Notes: generated by a model not told the origin, from the letters alone. A stretch of DNA of 64,000 bases from Marmoricola sp. Leaf446 (GCF_001424755.1 NZ_LMRF01000006.1:219606-283605); one strand, 5' to 3'; shown: positions 42,274 to 54,344, counted from the stretch's first letter. Made by a program: numbers and translations.

Positions 42274-43740
42274 TCAGGCGGTGAGGGGGCGCTCCGTCGG
42301 GGGGATGGGCGCCGGCAGGTTGGTCGAGCCGGCCAGGTAGGCGTCGACCGCCGCGGCGGCCGCGCGGCCCTCGGCGATGGCCCACACGATCAGCGACTGG
42401 CCGCGGCCGACGTCGCCGGCCACGAAGACGCCCTCGACGGAGGAGAGGTAGCCGTTGTCGCGGGCCACGTTGCCGCGGCCGTCGAGCTCGACGCCGAGCT
42501 GCTCGACCAGGCCGGGCTTCTCGGGACCGGTGAACCCCATCGCGAAGAGCACCAGGTCGGCCGGGATCTCGCGCTCGCTGCCCTCGACCTCCTCGAACCT
42601 CCCGTCGACGAAGTGGACCTCGACCAGGCGCAGCGCCCGGACGTGGCCGGTGTCGTCGCCGAGGAACTCCTGGGTCGAGACCGAGTAGACGCGGTCGCCG
42701 GCCTCCTCGTGGGCCGAGGAGACCCGGAACGTCATGGGGTACGTCGGCCACGGCTGGTTGGCCGGACGTGACTCACCGGGCTGGCCCATGATCTCCAGCT
42801 GGGTGATCGACGCCGCGCCGTGACGCGTCGAGGTGCCGAGGCAGTCAGCTCCGGTGTCGCCGCCGCCGATGATCACCACGTGCTTGCCGCCGGCGTGGAT
42901 CTGGCCCTCGACCTCCTCGCCGAGCGCGGTGCGGTTGGACTGCGGCAGGAACTCCATCGCCTGGTGGATGCCGGCGAGGTCGCGGCCGGGAAGGTCGAGG
43001 TCGCGGGGCTCGGTGGCGCCCATGGCGAGCACCACCGCGTCGTACCGCTCGCGCAGCTGCTGGCCGGTGAGGCTGTCGCCGACGGCGACGCCGGCCCGGA
43101 ACACCGTGCCCTCGCGGCGCATCTGGTCCAGACGGCGGTCGAGGACCTTCTTCTCCATCTTGAACTCGGGGATGCCGTAGCGCAGCAGGCCGCCGATCTT
43201 GTCGGCCCGCTCGTAGACCGCGACCGTGTGGCCGGCGCGGGTCAGCTGCTGGGCGGCGGCGAGGCCGGCCGGGCCGGAGCCGACGACGGCCACGGTGCGC
43301 CCGGTCAGCCACTCCGGGGGCTGCGGCCGGACGGCGCCGGACTCCCAGGCGCGGTCGGCGATGGCGACCTCGACGTTCTTGATGGTCACGGGGTCCTGGT
43401 TGATGCCCAGCACGCACGCGGTCTCGCACGGCGCGGGACACAGCCGCCCGGTGAACTCCGGGAAGTTGTTGGTCGCGTGGAGCCGCTCGATGGCGGCGTC
43501 CCAGTCGTCGCGCCAGACCAGGTCGTTCCACTCCGGGATCAGGTTGCCCAGCGGGCAGCCCTGGTGGCAGAACGGGATGCCGCAGTCCATGCAGCGCCCG
43601 GCCTGGGTGCTGATGATCGGCAGCAGCGCGCGTCCGGGCCCACCGGGGTAGACCTCGTTCCAGTCCTTCGTGCGCTCCTCGACGGGGCGCCGGTCCGCGA
43701 CCTGGCGCCCGTCCTTGAGGAACCCCTTGGGGTCAGCCAT
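42274..43740 (-). CDS. gltD: Glutamate synthase (NADPH) small subunit
   Basis: 488-aa beta subunit that passes electrons from NADPH through FAD and iron-sulfur clusters to GltB. The N-terminal domain has the cluster cysteines [20 protein letters not shown] and [19 protein letters not shown]. The FAD-binding [20 protein letters not shown], the NADPH-binding [17 protein letters not shown], and the closing [20 protein letters not shown] follow. ATG at 43740 overlaps the end of gltB by 8 bp. Confidence 0.95.
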   Translation of the reverse strand: MADPKGFLKDGRQVADRRPVEERTKDWNEVYPGGPGRALLPIISTQAGRCMDCGIPFCHQGCPLGNLIPEWNDLVWRDDWDAAIERLHATNNFPEFTGRLCPAPCETACVLGINQDPVTIKNVEVAIADRAWESGAVRPQPPEWLTGRTVAVVGSGPAGLAAAQQLTRAGHTVAVYERADKIGGLLRYGIPEFKMEKKVLDRRLDQMRREGTVFRAGVAVGDSLTGQQLRERYDAVVLAMGATEPRDLDLPGRDLAGIHQAMEFLPQSNRTALGEEVEGQIHAGGKHVVIIGGGDTGADCLGTSTRHGAASITQLEIMGQPGESRPANQPWPTYPMTFRVSSAHEEAGDRVYSVSTQEFLGDDTGHVRALRLVEVHFVDGRFEEVEGSEREIPADLVLFAMGFTGPEKPGLVEQLGVELDGRGNVARDNGYLSSVEGVFVAGDVGRGQSLIVWAIAEGRAAAAAVDAYLAGSTNLPAPIPPTERPLTA

Positions 43741-46700
43741 GGAGGGCCTCCATCATCTTGTTCGCGATCTCGCGGTCGTCGAGCCCGTCGGCCTCGGCCT
43801 TGGCCTTGGCCTCCATCACCACGCGGTAGTCGCGCGGGATCACCTCGGTGAAGCGGGTCAGCGACTGCTCCCAGTCGTCCAGCAGGTCCTGCGCCACCTG
43901 GGACCCGGTCTCCTCCAGGTGCGTGCGCACCAGCGCCTCGAGTTCCAGCGCGGCGTCCTCGGTGACCGGGCCGAGCTCGACGAGCTCCTGGTTGACCCGG
44001 AAGTCCTTGAGGTCGAGCACCCAGGCCACGCCGCCGCTCATGCCGGCGGCGAAGTTGCGCCCGGTCTTGCCGAGGACGACGACGCGGCCCCCGGTCATGT
44101 ACTCGCAGCCGTGGTCGCCGACTCCCTCGGTGACCAGGTGGGCCCCGGAGTTGCGTACGGCGCAGCGCTCGCCGACGCCACCGCGGATGAAGATCTCCCC
44201 CGACGTGGCGCCGTAGGCGATCGTGTTGCCCGCGATGATGTGCTTGCTCGGGTCGAAGGTCACCTCGCGGTCCGGGCGTACGACGATCCGGCCGCCCGAC
44301 AACCCCTTGCCGACGTAGTCGTTGGCGTCGCCCTCCAGCCGCAGCGTGATCCCCTGCGGGACGAACGCGCCGAAGGACTGGCCGGCCGAGCCGAGCAGCG
44401 TGATGTCGATGGTGCCGTGCGGCAGCCCCTCGCCGCGGTAGCGCTTGGTCACCTCGTGGCCGAGCATCGCGCCGACCGTGCGGTTGACGTTGCGCACCGC
44501 TACCTGGGCCCGGACCGGCTCGCCGCGCTCGAGGGCGTCGGCGCTGAGCCGGATCAGCTCGTTGTCGAGCGCCTTCTCCAGCCCGTGGTCCTGCGGGCGG
44601 ACGTGGTGGCGCGCCTCGTCCTCGTGCAGCTCGGGCACGTGGAAGATCGGCGCGATGTCGAGCCCGGCGGCCTTCCAGTGGTTGACCGCCTCGGTCGAGT
44701 CCAGCACGTCGGCGCGGCCGATGGCCTCGTCGAGCGTGCGGAAGCCGAGCTCGGCGAGCAGCTCGCGCACCTCCTCGGCGATGTAGGTGAAGAAGTTGAC
44801 GACGTACTCCGCCTTGCCGGTGTAGCGCTCGCGCAGCACGGGGTTCTGCGTGGCCACGCCCACCGGGCAGGTGTCGAGGTGGCAGACCCGCATCATCACG
44901 CAGCCAGAGACCACGAGCGGCGCGGTGGCGAAGCCGTACTCCTCGGCCCCCAGCAGCGCCGCCACGACGACGTCGCGGCCGGTCTTGAGCTGCCCGTCGG
45001 TCTGCACCACGATCCGGTCGCGCAGCCCGTTGAGCAGCAGCGTCTGCTGGGTCTCGGCCAGGCCGAGCTCCCAGGGACCGCCCGCGTGCTTGAGCGAGGT
45101 GAGCGGCGAGGCGCCGGTGCCGCCGTCGTGGCCGGAGATCAGCACCACGTCGGCGTGCGCCTTGGACACGCCCGCCGCGACCGTTCCGACCCCGACCTCG
45201 GCGACGAGCTTGACGTGCACGCGCGCCGCGGGGTTGGAGTTCTTCAGGTCGTGGATCAGCTGGGCGAGGTCCTCGATGGAGTAGATGTCGTGGTGCGGCG
45301 GCGGGGAGATCAGGCCCACGCCGGGCGTGCTGTGCCGGGTCTTGGCCACCCAGGGGTAGACCTTGTGCCCGGGCAGCTGGCCGCCCTCGCCGGGCTTGGC
45401 GCCCTGCGCCATCTTGATCTGGATGTCGTCGGCGTTGGTGAGGTACTCCGAGGTCACGCCGAACCGCCCGGAGGCGACCTGCTTGATCGAGGAGCGTCGC
45501 TCGGGGTCGTGCAGCCGCTCGGCGTCCTCGCCGCCCTCGCCGGTGTTGGACTTGCCGCCCAGCCGGTTCATCGCGATCGCCAGCGTCTCGTGGGCTTCCT
45601 GCGAGATCGACCCGTAGGACATCGCGCCGGTCGAGAACCGCTTCACGATCGCCTCGACGGGCTCGACCTCGGAGATGTCGATCGGCTGCCGGCCGGTGGC
45701 GTCGCCGTCCTTGAAGCGGAACAGCCCTCGCAGGGTCAGCAGCCGCTCGGACTGCTCGTTGACCCGGGAGGTGTACTGCTTGAAGACGTCGTACTTGCCG
45801 GCACGGGTGGAGTGCTGCAGCCGGAAGACCGTCTCGGGGTCGAACAGGTGCAGCTCGCCCTCGCGGCGCCACTGGTACTCCCCGCCGACCTCGAGCTCGC
45901 GGTGCGCCGGGGCGATGCCGCCGACCGGGTAGGCCACGCGGTGCCGCTTGGCGACCTCCTCGGCGACGACGTCGAGCCCGATGCCGCCGAGCTTGGAGGT
46001 GGTGCCGGTGAAGTAGCGGTCGACCAGCTCCTGGGAGAGGCCCAGCGCCTCGAAGATCTGCGCCCCGGTGTACGACGCGACGGTGGAGACGCCCATCTTG
46101 GACATCACCTTCAGCACGCCCTTGCCCAGGCTCTTGACCAGGTTGGCCACGGCCTTCTCGGGCTCGACCTTGACGTAGAACCCGTCGCGGGCGAGGTCCT
46201 CGACGGTCTCCATGGCGAGGTAGGGGTTGACGGCGGCGGCGCCGTACCCGATGAGCAGCGCGACGTGGTGGACCTCGCGCACGTCGCCGGCCTCGACGAC
46301 CAGGCCGACCTGGGTGCGGGTCTTCTCGCGCACCAGGTGGTGGTGCACCGCAGCGGTCATCAGCAGCGACGGGATCGGCGCCTTGGTGGCGTCGGCGTGG
46401 CGGTCGGAGAGCACGATCACGCGGGCGCCCTCGGCGATCGCGGCGCTGACCTCCTCGCAGATCTCCTGGAGCCGCGCGGCGAGCGCCTCTCCCCCGCCCT
46501 CGACCTCGTAGAGGCCGCGGGAGACGTGGGCGATGAAGCCGGGCATGTCGCCGTCACGGTTGATGTGGCGGATCTTGACCAGCTCGTCGTTGGTGATCAC
46601 CGGGAACGGCAGCACCACCTGGCGACAGGACGCCGGGGTCGGGTCGAGCAGGTTGGCCTCGGGCCCGATGGTGCCGTTGAGGCTGGTGACGAGCTCCTCG

Positions 46701-48262
46701 CGGATCGCGTCCAGCGGCGGGTTGGTGACCTGGGCGAACAGCTGCGCGAAGTAGTCGAAGAGCAACCGCGGCCGGTCGCTGAGCACCGCGACCGGGGTGT
46801 CGGTGCCCATCGAGCCGATCGGCTCGGCCGAGGTGTTGGCCATCGGCGTGAGGATGACGCGCAGCTCCTCCTCGGTGTAGCCGAAGATCTGCTGGCGGCG
46901 GGTGACCGAGGCGTGGGAGTGGATCACGTGCTCGCGGTCGGGCAGCTGGGGCAGCTTGATCAGCCCGGCGTGCAGCCACTCGTCGTAGGGGTGCTCGGCG
47001 GCCAGGGCCTCCTTGACCTCGTCGTCCTCGACGATGCGGTGCTCCTCGGTGTCGACCAGGAACATCCGGCCCGGCTGCAGCCGGCCCTTGCGCACGATCT
47101 TGGACTGCGGGATGTCGAGCACGCCGACCTCGCTGGCGAGGACGACCAGGCCGTCGTCGGTGACCCAGTAGCGCGAGGGGCGCAGGCCGTTGCGGTCGAG
47201 CACGGCGCCGACCTGGGACCCGTCGGTGAACACCACGCAGGCGGGGCCGTCCCAGGGCTCCATCAGGGCGGAGTGGAACTCGTAGAAGGCGCGCTGGGTG
47301 GCGCTCATCTCGGTGTGGTTCTCCCAGGCCTCCGGGATCATCATGAGCACCGAGTGCGGCAGGCTGCGGCCGCCGAGGTGCAGCAGCTCGAGCACCTCGT
47401 CGAAGGACGCAGAGTCGCTCGCGCCGGGCGTGCAGATCGGGAACAGCCGGCCCAGGTCGCCCGGGATCAGGTCGGACTTGAGCAGCGCCTCGCGGGCCCG
47501 CATCCAGTTGCGGTTGCCCATGACGGTGTTGATCTCGCCGTTGTGGGCGATGAACCGGAACGGGTGCGACAGCGGCCAGCTCGGGAAGGTGTTGGTCGAG
47601 AACCGCGAGTGCACGACCGCGATGGAGCTCTCCACCCGCTCGTCGACGAGGTCGGGGAAGACGTGGTCGAGCTGGTCGGTGGTGAGCATCCCCTTGTAGG
47701 CGATGGTGCGGCTCGACAGCGACGGGAAGTAGACGTCCGTCTCCTTCTCGGCCCGCTTGCGCAGGCAGAAGGCCAGCCGCTCCAGGCCCAGCCCCAGCAG
47801 GCGGCCGGTCGAGGCCACGAACAGCTGGCTGAAGGTGGGCATGCAGTCCAGGGCGGTGCGGCCCAGCGAGGAGGGGTCCAGCGGGACCTCCCGCCAGCCG
47901 AGGACCTTCAGGCCCTCCTCGACGGCGATCTCCTCGATGCGGGCGCGCGTGGCGGCCACCGCGTCGGTGTCACCGGGAAGGAAGGCGGTGCCCACGGCGT
48001 ACGCGTGCTTGCCGGGCAGCTCGAAGTCGACGACCTCGCGGAAGAACCGGTCCGGGACCTGCATCAGGATGCCCGCGCCGTCACCGGAGTTGGGCTCGGC
48101 GCCGGCGGCACCGCGGTGGTCCAGGTTGCGCAGCGCGGTGAGCGCCTGGTGCACGATCTCGTGGCTGGGGACCCCGGTCATGGTGGCCACGAAGGCGACG
48201 CCGCAGGCGTCGTGCTCGTGGGTGCCGTCGTAGAGGCCCTGGGGCGGTGGGACTGCCTGCAC
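43733..48262 (-). CDS. gltB: Glutamate synthase (NADPH) large subunit
   Basis: About 1509-aa alpha subunit making two glutamates from glutamine and 2-oxoglutarate. After a short propeptide, Cys20 ([10 protein letters not shown]) would be the N-terminal nucleophile of the glutaminase domain. The synthase/FMN domain has [20 protein letters not shown] and [10 protein letters not shown]. The cluster cysteines are [16 protein letters not shown]. The C-terminal GXGXG-type beta-helix domain includes [23 protein letters not shown] at 48262 was chosen for its GGGAGAGG ribosome site and 19-residue propeptide; ATG at 48358 or 48385 in the same frame would give a longer propeptide. Confidence 0.94.
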   Translation of the reverse strand: MQAVPPPQGLYDGTHEHDACGVAFVATMTGVPSHEIVHQALTALRNLDHRGAAGAEPNSGDGAGILMQVPDRFFREVVDFELPGKHAYAVGTAFLPGDTDAVAATRARIEEIAVEEGLKVLGWREVPLDPSSLGRTALDCMPTFSQLFVASTGRLLGLGLERLAFCLRKRAEKETDVYFPSLSSRTIAYKGMLTTDQLDHVFPDLVDERVESSIAVVHSRFSTNTFPSWPLSHPFRFIAHNGEINTVMGNRNWMRAREALLKSDLIPGDLGRLFPICTPGASDSASFDEVLELLHLGGRSLPHSVLMMIPEAWENHTEMSATQRAFYEFHSALMEPWDGPACVVFTDGSQVGAVLDRNGLRPSRYWVTDDGLVVLASEVGVLDIPQSKIVRKGRLQPGRMFLVDTEEHRIVEDDEVKEALAAEHPYDEWLHAGLIKLPQLPDREHVIHSHASVTRRQQIFGYTEEELRVILTPMANTSAEPIGSMGTDTPVAVLSDRPRLLFDYFAQLFAQVTNPPLDAIREELVTSLNGTIGPEANLLDPTPASCRQVVLPFPVITNDELVKIRHINRDGDMPGFIAHVSRGLYEVEGGGEALAARLQEICEEVSAAIAEGARVIVLSDRHADATKAPIPSLLMTAAVHHHLVREKTRTQVGLVVEAGDVREVHHVALLIGYGAAAVNPYLAMETVEDLARDGFYVKVEPEKAVANLVKSLGKGVLKVMSKMGVSTVASYTGAQIFEALGLSQELVDRYFTGTTSKLGGIGLDVVAEEVAKRHRVAYPVGGIAPAHRELEVGGEYQWRREGELHLFDPETVFRLQHSTRAGKYDVFKQYTSRVNEQSERLLTLRGLFRFKDGDATGRQPIDISEVEPVEAIVKRFSTGAMSYGSISQEAHETLAIAMNRLGGKSNTGEGGEDAERLHDPERRSSIKQVASGRFGVTSEYLTNADDIQIKMAQGAKPGEGGQLPGHKVYPWVAKTRHSTPGVGLISPPPHHDIYSIEDLAQLIHDLKNSNPAARVHVKLVAEVGVGTVAAGVSKAHADVVLISGHDGGTGASPLTSLKHAGGPWELGLAETQQTLLLNGLRDRIVVQTDGQLKTGRDVVVAALLGAEEYGFATAPLVVSGCVMMRVCHLDTCPVGVATQNPVLRERYTGKAEYVVNFFTYIAEEVRELLAELGFRTLDEAIGRADVLDSTEAVNHWKAAGLDIAPIFHVPELHEDEARHHVRPQDHGLEKALDNELIRLSADALERGEPVRAQVAVRNVNRTVGAMLGHEVTKRYRGEGLPHGTIDITLLGSAGQSFGAFVPQGITLRLEGDANDYVGKGLSGGRIVVRPDREVTFDPSKHIIAGNTIAYGATSGEIFIRGGVGERCAVRNSGAHLVTEGVGDHGCEYMTGGRVVVLGKTGRNFAAGMSGGVAWVLDLKDFRVNQELVELGPVTEDAALELEALVRTHLEETGSQVAQDLLDDWEQSLTRFTEVIPRDYRVVMEAKAKAEADGLDDREIANKMMEALHG

Positions 48263-48428
48263 GGTGCCCTCTCCCGTCGTCGGTCGCTGCACGCGCGCGA
48301 GTCCGGCCGGGGCTGTCGGGCTCCGGCGGCTCCGCGTGGGTGCTGCGGTGGTGAGCATGCTGGTGCTGGGACGACATTGGCCCATGCGGTGCGGCGAGCC
48401 TACCCCAGGGGCAGCGGCCGGCCCGAGG

Positions 48429-49325
48429 TCAGGACGGTGCGTGGGACCGGTCGGGCGCCCCGTCGCGGTAGGGGATGCTCTCGCGGCCCTCGTCGCCGCG
48501 GTGGCGGCGCCCGACGAGGACGAAGTACGCCGCCGCGGCGGTGAACAGGCCGATCGACATCCACACCCCCCAGCGCAGTCCGAGCACGTCGTCGAGCTCG
48601 ATGGTGTCGATGCGCAGCGTCTCGATCCAGCCGCGGCCGGCCGTGTAGACCATCACGTAGAGCGCGAAGACCCGGCCGCGGCCGAGCCGCCACCGGCGGT
48701 CGAGCGCGACGATGAGCGCGACGCCGGCGAGGTTCCACAGCAGCTCGTAGAGGAACGTGGGGTGGAAGGTGGTGCCGTCGGCGAAGCTCGCGCCGCTGGG
48801 CCAGTTGACCGGGTCGATCTCCAGGCCCCACGGCAGCGTGGTGGGGCGGCCGTAGAGCTCCTGGTTGAAGTAGTTGCCGAGGCGGCCGATGGCCTGGGCC
48901 AGCAGCAGTCCCGGCGCCAGGGCGTCGGCGAGCGGACGCACCAGGATGCCCTGGCGACGGCAGTAGAGGTAGGCGCCCAGGAACCCGCCCGAGATCGCGC
49001 CCCAGATGCCGAGGCCGCCGTTCCAGATCTCCAGCGCCCCCCAGGCGTCGCGGCCGGGTCCGAAGTAGAGGTCGTGGTCGGTGGCGACGTGGTACATCCT
49101 CGCGCCGATGACACCGGCGGGGACGGCCCAGAGCGCGACGTCGCCCACCTGGCCCTGGCGGCCGCCGCGGGCGACCCAGCGACGGTCGCCGAGCCAGATC
49201 GCCGCCACGACGCCCGCGATGATGCACAGCGCGTAGGCGCGGATCGGGACCGGCCCGAGGTGCCAGACCCCCTGGGAGGGGCTGGGGATCGACAGCGGGA
49301 GCAGCTGGAGCGCCTCCAGGCTCAT
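48429..49325 (-). CDS. lgt: Prolipoprotein diacylglyceryl transferase
   Basis: 298-aa membrane enzyme that transfers diacylglycerol from phosphatidylglycerol to the lipobox Cys, the first step in lipoprotein maturation. Seven helices. The Lgt signature is [17 protein letters not shown] at residues 145-161 (Arg148, Asn151, Glu156), and [14 protein letters not shown] carries the conserved Tyr78/His79. ATG at 49325 overlaps the SCO gene stop (ATGA). Lipoproteins in this window (SCO, the LivJ-type protein and the 62222-62890 protein) are likely substrates. Confidence 0.94.
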   Translation of the reverse strand: MSLEALQLLPLSIPSPSQGVWHLGPVPIRAYALCIIAGVVAAIWLGDRRWVARGGRQGQVGDVALWAVPAGVIGARMYHVATDHDLYFGPGRDAWGALEIWNGGLGIWGAISGGFLGAYLYCRRQGILVRPLADALAPGLLLAQAIGRLGNYFNQELYGRPTTLPWGLEIDPVNWPSGASFADGTTFHPTFLYELLWNLAGVALIVALDRRWRLGRGRVFALYVMVYTAGRGWIETLRIDTIELDDVLGLRWGVWMSIGLFTAAAAYFVLVGRRHRGDEGRESIPYRDGAPDRSHAPS

Positions 49326-49975
49326 CCCGCGTCCTCCCGCAGCACCTTCTCGAGGTCGGCGGCCATGTCGGACGGTGAGGTCGCGCCGGTCCACACCAGG
49401 TCGCCGCGGCCACCCTTGACCGAGACCACCACCGTGGAGTGGTCGACCTCGTAGCCGCCGCTGGGCAGCTTGCGGCCCTTCTCGACGAGGATGTCCATCG
49501 GCTCGCCCAGCGCGACGACGTCGGCGAGCGGGCCGGTCACGCCCTCGAAGGAGGGGTCGTAGCGGTCCAGGTAGGTGCGCAGGACCTCACGCGTGTCCCG
49601 GGCCGGGTCGGTGGTGACGAAGACCGTGCGGACCTGCTCGCGCTCGGCCGGCGACAGCCTGGCGGTGGCCGAGGCGATGGTGCTCATCACGACCTGGCAG
49701 ATGTCGGGGCAGTTGGTGTAGCCGAAGAACACCACCGTGCGCCGGTCCTGCGCGGCCAGGTCGAAGGGGCGTCCCTCGGTGTCGGTGAGGCCCGTCACCG
49801 CGGGGACGCGGTAGGCGTCGGCGCCCATGCCGATGCCGCGGTAGCCGTCGTCGTCGTTGGTGGTGATGCCGGTGACAGGTGCCCCCGTGTCCGCGGCGCC
49901 GCCGCAGCCGCTGAGCAGCAGGGCGAGGGCGGTGGCGACGCCGGCCAGGGCGACCGGTGCGCGTCGGCTAGCCAC
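49322..49975 (-). CDS. SCO1/SenC family copper-binding lipoprotein
   Basis: 217-aa exported protein. The signal peptide ends in the lipobox LLSGC (Cys24). A thioredoxin-like domain follows with the copper motif FFGYTNCPDICQ (CPDIC) and the conserved His in YEVDHSTVVV, as in Sco proteins that load copper into cytochrome oxidase. It also has VFVTTDPARDT. GTG at 49975 overlaps trpA by 8 bp, and its stop overlaps lgt. It occupies the slot between trpA and lgt. Confidence 0.9.
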   Translation of the reverse strand: MASRRAPVALAGVATALALLLSGCGGAADTGAPVTGITTNDDDGYRGIGMGADAYRVPAVTGLTDTEGRPFDLAAQDRRTVVFFGYTNCPDICQVVMSTIASATARLSPAEREQVRTVFVTTDPARDTREVLRTYLDRYDPSFEGVTGPLADVVALGEPMDILVEKGRKLPSGGYEVDHSTVVVSVKGGRGDLVWTGATSPSDMAADLEKVLREDAG

Positions 49976-50762
49976 GGCGCACGCCCGCGGCGAGGTCGGC
50001 GGTGAGCGCGGCCAGGCGCTCCAGGCCGGTGCGGCGGTCGGGGGCGTCGAGGAGCGCGCGGACGAAGGCCGAGCCGACGATCACGCCGTCGGCGTACGAC
50101 GCGACCTCGGCGGCCTGGTCGCCGTCGGAGACGCCCAGCCCGACCCCCACGGGGAGGTCGGTCACCGACCGGGTGCGGGTGACCAGCGGCTCGGCGAGGT
50201 CGGAGCTGGTGGCCCGCGCCCCGGTGACGCCCATGACGGCGGTGGCGTAGACGAAGCCCCGGCAGGCCTCCGTGGTGTAGGCGAGCCGGGCGTCGGTGGA
50301 GGAGGGCGCGACCAGGAAGACCTTGTCGAGGTCGTGCGCGTCGGCGGCCGCGATCCACGCCTCGCCCGAGTCGGGCGTCAGGTCGGGCGTGATCAGCCCG
50401 GCGCCGCCGGCCGAGGCCAGGTCGGCGGCGAACCGCTCCACGCCGTAGCGCTCGACGGGGTTCCAGTAGGTCATCACCACGGTGGGGACGCCGAGGCCCG
50501 CGATCTTCTCCACGGTGCGCATCACGTCGGTGGTGCGCGTGCCCGCCTCCAGCGCCTGCTGCGCGGCCGCCTGGATCGTGGGGCCGTCCATCACCGGGTC
50601 GCTGTAGGGCAGCCCGATCTCGATCACGTCGCAGCCGTGCTCGACCATCACGCCGATCGCCTCGACGGCGCCCTCGACGTCGGGGAAGCCGGCCGGGAGG
50701 TAGCCCACCAGGGCCGCGCGGCCCTCGGCGCGCGCGGCGGCGAAGGCCCGGTCCGTGCTCAC
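49968..50762 (-). CDS. trpA: Tryptophan synthase alpha chain
   Basis: 264-aa TIM-barrel subunit that splits indole-3-glycerol phosphate into indole and glyceraldehyde 3-phosphate. Catalytic Glu48 and Asp59 are seen in [33 protein letters not shown] near the C-terminus binds phosphate. GTG at 50762 overlaps the trpB stop (GTGA). Downstream gene of the trpC-trpB-trpA run. Confidence 0.95.
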   Translation of the reverse strand: MSTDRAFAAARAEGRAALVGYLPAGFPDVEGAVEAIGVMVEHGCDVIEIGLPYSDPVMDGPTIQAAAQQALEAGTRTTDVMRTVEKIAGLGVPTVVMTYWNPVERYGVERFAADLASAGGAGLITPDLTPDSGEAWIAAADAHDLDKVFLVAPSSTDARLAYTTEACRGFVYATAVMGVTGARATSSDLAEPLVTRTRSVTDLPVGVGLGVSDGDQAAEVASYADGVIVGSAFVRALLDAPDRRTGLERLAALTADLAAGVRRG

Positions 50763-52054
50763 TTGGCGCCCTCGGCGATCTGGTCCTGGCTCGCCTGCTC
50801 CGGCGTGCCCTCGGGCGTGGTCTGGCCGAGGCCGAACCACTCGATGGCGGTGCCCATGTCCTTGTCGCCGCGGCCGGAGAGGTTGACCAGCAGCGTGGAG
50901 CCGGGACGCTCGGCGGCCAGCTGCAGCGCCCCTGCGATCGCGTGCGCGGACTCGATGGCCGGGATGATGCCCTCGGTGCGGGACAGCAGCGCCATGGCGT
51001 CCATGGCCTCGGTGTCGGTCACCGGGCGGTACGTCGCCCGGCCGATGTCGGCGAGGTGCGCGTGCTGCGGGCCGACGCCCGGGTAGTCGAGCCCGGCCGA
51101 GATGGAGTGCGACTCCACGGTCTGGCCGTCCTCGTCCTGGAGCACGTAGGTGCGCGCGCCGTGCAGCACGCCGACCTGGCCGGCGTGGATGGTCGCGGCG
51201 TGGCGCGGGGTGTCGACCCCGTCGCCGCCGGGCTCGAGGCCGAGCAGGTCGACGCCCTCGTCGTCGAGGAACGCCGTGAAGATGCCGATCGCGTTGGACC
51301 CGCCGCCCACGCAGGCGAGCACCGCGTCGGGCAGCGCGCCGGTCAGCTCGAGGGTCTGCTCGCGGGCCTCGTCACCGATGCTGCGGCAGAAGTCGCGCAC
51401 CATGGCGGGGAACGGGTGCGGCCCGGCGGCCGTGCCGAAGCAGTACGCCGTGTGCTCGACGCTGGAGACCCAGTCGCGGATCGCCTCGTTGATGGCGTCC
51501 TTGAGGGTGCGTGCGCCCGAGGTCACCGGGATCACCTCGGCGCCGAGCAGCTGCATCCGGGCGACGTTGAGCGCCTGGCGCTGGGTGTCGACCTCGCCCA
51601 TGTAGACGGTGCAGTCCAGCCCGAGGTACGCCGCCGCGGTGGCCGTGGCGACGCCGTGCTGGCCCGCCCCGGTCTCGGCGATGACGCGGGTCTTGCCCAT
51701 CCGCTTGGTCAGCAGCGCCTGGCCGAGCACGTTGCGGATCTTGTGGGCACCGGTGTGGTTGAGGTCCTCGCGCTTGAGCAGGATCCGGGCGCCGGCGACC
51801 TCGGAGAGCTTGGTCGCGTCGTAGAGGCGGCTGGGCACCCCGGCGTACTCGCGGAGCATGCGGTGGAACTCGTCGGTGAAGCTCGCGTCGGCCATCGCGT
51901 CCTGCCAAGCCGCGGTGAGCTCGTCGAGGGCGGCCATCAGCGCCTCGGGCATGAACCGGCCGCCGAAGTCGCCGAAGCGACCGGCCTCGTCGGGACCGGC
52001 CGTGCTCACCGGGCCGACGGGGGTGGGCGTGGGGGTGGGGACGGTGGTGCTCAT
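50759..52054 (-). CDS. trpB: Tryptophan synthase beta chain
   Basis: 431-aa PLP enzyme joining indole and serine. The PLP-binding Lys105 is in [17 protein letters not shown], the catalytic Glu is in [13 protein letters not shown], and the phosphate-binding loop is [10 protein letters not shown]. The first 25 residues (Thr/Pro-rich) are a non-conserved tail. ATG at 52054 overlaps the trpC stop (ATGA), so trpC, trpB and trpA are translationally chained. Confidence 0.96.
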   Translation of the reverse strand: MSTTVPTPTPTPVGPVSTAGPDEAGRFGDFGGRFMPEALMAALDELTAAWQDAMADASFTDEFHRMLREYAGVPSRLYDATKLSEVAGARILLKREDLNHTGAHKIRNVLGQALLTKRMGKTRVIAETGAGQHGVATATAAAYLGLDCTVYMGEVDTQRQALNVARMQLLGAEVIPVTSGARTLKDAINEAIRDWVSSVEHTAYCFGTAAGPHPFPAMVRDFCRSIGDEAREQTLELTGALPDAVLACVGGGSNAIGIFTAFLDDEGVDLLGLEPGGDGVDTPRHAATIHAGQVGVLHGARTYVLQDEDGQTVESHSISAGLDYPGVGPQHAHLADIGRATYRPVTDTEAMDAMALLSRTEGIIPAIESAHAIAGALQLAAERPGSTLLVNLSGRGDKDMGTAIEWFGLGQTTPEGTPEQASQDQIAEGAK

Positions 52055-52845
52055 CGGTCGCCTCCTGGGGCTGCGGCTCGCATCGCCGCGACGGCGCTGC
52101 GGGGGTCGCCGTCGCGCACGAGCGCCTCGCCGACGAGCACGACGTGCGCGCCCTCGGCGGCGTAGCGCGCGGCGTCGTCGGGCCCGGAGACCCCGGACTC
52201 GGCGACGGCGACGACGTGGTCGGGCAGCCGGGTGACCAGCCGCCCGAAGACCTCGGGGTGGACCTCGAGGGTCTTCAGGTTGCGGGCGTTGACGCCCACG
52301 AGCGTGGCCTCGACGGCCAGGGCGCGATCGACCTCGGCCTCGTCGTGCACCTCGGTCAGCACGGTGAGGCCGAGCTCGCGGGCCTGCTGGTGCAGGTCGT
52401 GCAGCTGCGGGTCGTCGAGGGCAGCCACGATCAGCAGCACCAGGTCGGCGCCGGCGGCGCGGGCCTCGAGGAGCTGGTAGCCGGTGACCACGAAGTCCTT
52501 GCGCAGCAGCGGGGTCGGCACCGCGGCGCGCACCTGGCGCAGGTCGTCGAGGCTGCCGCCGAAGCGGCGCTGCTCGGTCAGCACGGAGATCGCGTCGGCC
52601 CCGCCGGCGGCGTACGACGCGGCGAGCGCGGCCGGGTCGGGGATGTCGGCGAGCGCGCCCTTGCTGGGCGAGGAGCGCTTGACCTCGGCGATCACCGACA
52701 GCCCGGGCGCGCGGAACGCGGGCATCGGGTCGAGGGCCGCGGGCAGCTCGGCCGCGGCGTCGAGCAGCACGGCCTCGGGCACGGCGTCACGGCGTACGGC
52801 GAGGTCCTCGCGCACGCCTTCGACGATGTCGTCGAGCACGGACAT
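52051..52845 (-). CDS. trpC: Indole-3-glycerol phosphate synthase
   Basis: 264-aa TIM barrel that cyclises 1-(2-carboxyphenylamino)-deoxyribulose phosphate to indole-3-glycerol phosphate, the substrate of TrpA. Landmarks: [20 protein letters not shown] (catalytic Lys), [35 protein letters not shown] and [12 protein letters not shown]. It is the first gene of trpCBA; no trpE, trpG, trpD or trpF is in the window. A 168-bp gap separates it from the divergent DUF4190 gene. Confidence 0.95.
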   Translation of the reverse strand: MSVLDDIVEGVREDLAVRRDAVPEAVLLDAAAELPAALDPMPAFRAPGLSVIAEVKRSSPSKGALADIPDPAALAASYAAGGADAISVLTEQRRFGGSLDDLRQVRAAVPTPLLRKDFVVTGYQLLEARAAGADLVLLIVAALDDPQLHDLHQQARELGLTVLTEVHDEAEVDRALAVEATLVGVNARNLKTLEVHPEVFGRLVTRLPDHVVAVAESGVSGPDDAARYAAEGAHVVLVGEALVRDGDPRSAVAAMRAAAPGGDR

Positions 52846-53013
52846 GCGGGGGCCTCTCGGTGCGGTGCGGACGTCGTACGACGCTGGGGGGCGGCTCGCG
52901 GGGGCCCGTCACCACGCGGCACCGGGGCGCGACACCTGCCCGAATACCGAGTTTCGCACACGGCCCATCACATAGGTTGACCCCGTCGTGACCACCCATC
53001 GGAAGGCCTCGTC

Positions 53014-53523
53014 ATGAGCAGCGACTACCCCCCGTCCGGGTCGGGGAACAACCCTGACCCGCGACCGGACCCCACCCCCGACAGCAGCGGCGGCTACGGC
53101 TCGCAGTCCTACGGCGACCAGCCCGGTCCCCAGGGCTACGACCAGGCCGGCTCCGGCCAGCAGGGCTACGGCCAGCAGGGCTACGGCCAGGCCCCGCCTC
53201 CCCCGCCGCCCGGCGGCGGCTACGGCGCTCCCGGTGGCTACACCCAGCCGCCGAAGACCTCGCCGCTGGCGATCATCTCGCTCGTCACCGGCATCGTCGG
53301 TCTGCTGTGCTGCAACTACTTCGTGCTGAGCATCGCCGCGATCGCGACCGGCTTCATCGGTCGCAAGCAGATCCGCGAGTCGGGCGGCACGCAGAAGGGT
53401 GACGGCATGGCCAAGGCCGGCTTCATCCTCGGCATCGTCGGCATCGTGCTCGGCATCATCGTCTGGATCCTGTACGCCGTCGGCGTCAGCGGCGGGTTCG
53501 GCCAGATGCCGACCGCTCCCTGA
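53014..53523 (+). CDS. DUF4190 membrane protein with Gly/Gln/Tyr-rich N-terminus
   Basis: 169-aa protein. Residues 1-85 are disordered and rich in Gly, Gln, Tyr and Pro (GQQGYGQQGYGQ repeats). Two membrane helices follow, as in DUF4190: LAIISLVTGIVGLLCCNYFV and GFILGIVGIVLGIIVWILYA, joined by a charged loop (FIGRKQIRESGG). Such proteins may interact with envelope or division machinery; function unknown. ATG at 53014. It is the only plus-strand gene inside the hisI-pyk run. Confidence 0.82.
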   Translation: MSSDYPPSGSGNNPDPRPDPTPDSSGGYGSQSYGDQPGPQGYDQAGSGQQGYGQQGYGQAPPPPPPGGGYGAPGGYTQPPKTSPLAIISLVTGIVGLLCCNYFVLSIAAIATGFIGRKQIRESGGTQKGDGMAKAGFILGIVGIVLGIIVWILYAVGVSGGFGQMPTAP

Positions 53524-53564
53524 CCCCAGCGTCAGCCGGCGTCACCCAGCGTCACCCGCACCCC

Positions 53565-54035
53565 TCAGGGAGCCAACCAGGCACCCTGGGGGGTGTTGCG
53601 CGCCACCGTGAAGACGAGCGTCAGCAGCACCGCGGCCACCACCAGCGAGGTGCGGGCCACCCGGCCCAGGGGCGCGGCCGTGCGGGGCCGACCGGTCCAC
53701 GCCCGTCTGGTCCACAGCACCCATGCGAGGACCAGCACCGGCGCCACGAGGCCGAAGAAGACGAGGTTGCTGCTCAGCGCGGCACCGGGGTCGCCGGTGG
53801 CGACGTCGTGCACGCCGCGCAGCACCCCGCAGCCGGGGCAGTAGAAGCCGGTGGCCGCGAGGTAGGGGCAGGTGCCCCAGCTGCCCCGGGTGTGGGGGTC
53901 GCGCACGGCGAGCGCCGCGACGGCGAGGCCGACCGCACCAGCGCTCAGCAGCGGCGCCCGCAGCCGGCGCACGCGACCCGGCGGCCCCGGTGCGGCAGGT
54001 GCTCCGGGTGCTCCGGGTGCCTCGGACGGCCGCAC
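53565..54035 (-). CDS. DUF2752 membrane protein
   Basis: 156-aa protein with three helices and the DUF2752 core CPYLAATGFYCPGCGVLRGVHD, a paired-Cys motif of unknown function. The N-terminal 25 residues are Ala/Pro/Gly-rich. GTG at 54035 is the likely start. Located between the HGxxPAAW gene and trpC, a place where DUF2752 genes recur in actinobacteria. Confidence 0.82.
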   Translation of the reverse strand: MRPSEAPGAPGAPAAPGPPGRVRRLRAPLLSAGAVGLAVAALAVRDPHTRGSWGTCPYLAATGFYCPGCGVLRGVHDVATGDPGAALSSNLVFFGLVAPVLVLAWVLWTRRAWTGRPRTAAPLGRVARTSLVVAAVLLTLVFTVARNTPQGAWLAP

Positions 54036-54070
54036 GTCGGACGACGGCGGCGCCGGGGGCCCCGGGTGGC

Positions 54071-54307
54071 TCAGTGCGCCTTCTCCCGGCCGCGGTCGAC
54101 CTGGCGCTCGGTGCTGTGGTCGCGGCCGCCGAAGCCGACCTTGGTCATCACGGCGCCGGCGACGAGCGCCACCGGGGCCAGGGCGACGCCGATCCAGAAG
54201 ACGAGCATGCTCCCGATGACCAGCCCGATGCCGCCGACCGCGAAGGCGATCAGCCCGATCGTCACGGCCGTCCAGGCCGCCGGGGTGTTGCCGTGACTGT
54301 CGGACAT
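54071..54307 (-). CDS. HGxxPAAW family small membrane protein
   Basis: 78-aa protein. The diagnostic HGNTPAAW is at residues 5-12, followed by two helices (TAVTIGLIAFAVGGIGLVIG and FWIGVALAPVALVAGAVM) and a charged tail. Unknown function; the family is conserved next to trp genes in actinobacteria. ATG at 54307, 37 bp after the Trp-associated membrane protein gene. Confidence 0.88.
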   Translation of the reverse strand: MSDSHGNTPAAWTAVTIGLIAFAVGGIGLVIGSMLVFWIGVALAPVALVAGAVMTKVGFGGRDHSTERQVDRGREKAH

Positions 54308-54344
54308 GGAGCTCCTCAGGTGGGCGGGGGACGACCCGGTCATC

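Noticed and set aside
43670-48544. 1624-codon open frame on the plus strand opposite gltB/gltD
   Set aside because: It is an antisense shadow of high-GC coding DNA: the minus-strand frames encode complete GltB and GltD with all motifs, while this frame has no domain and biased composition.
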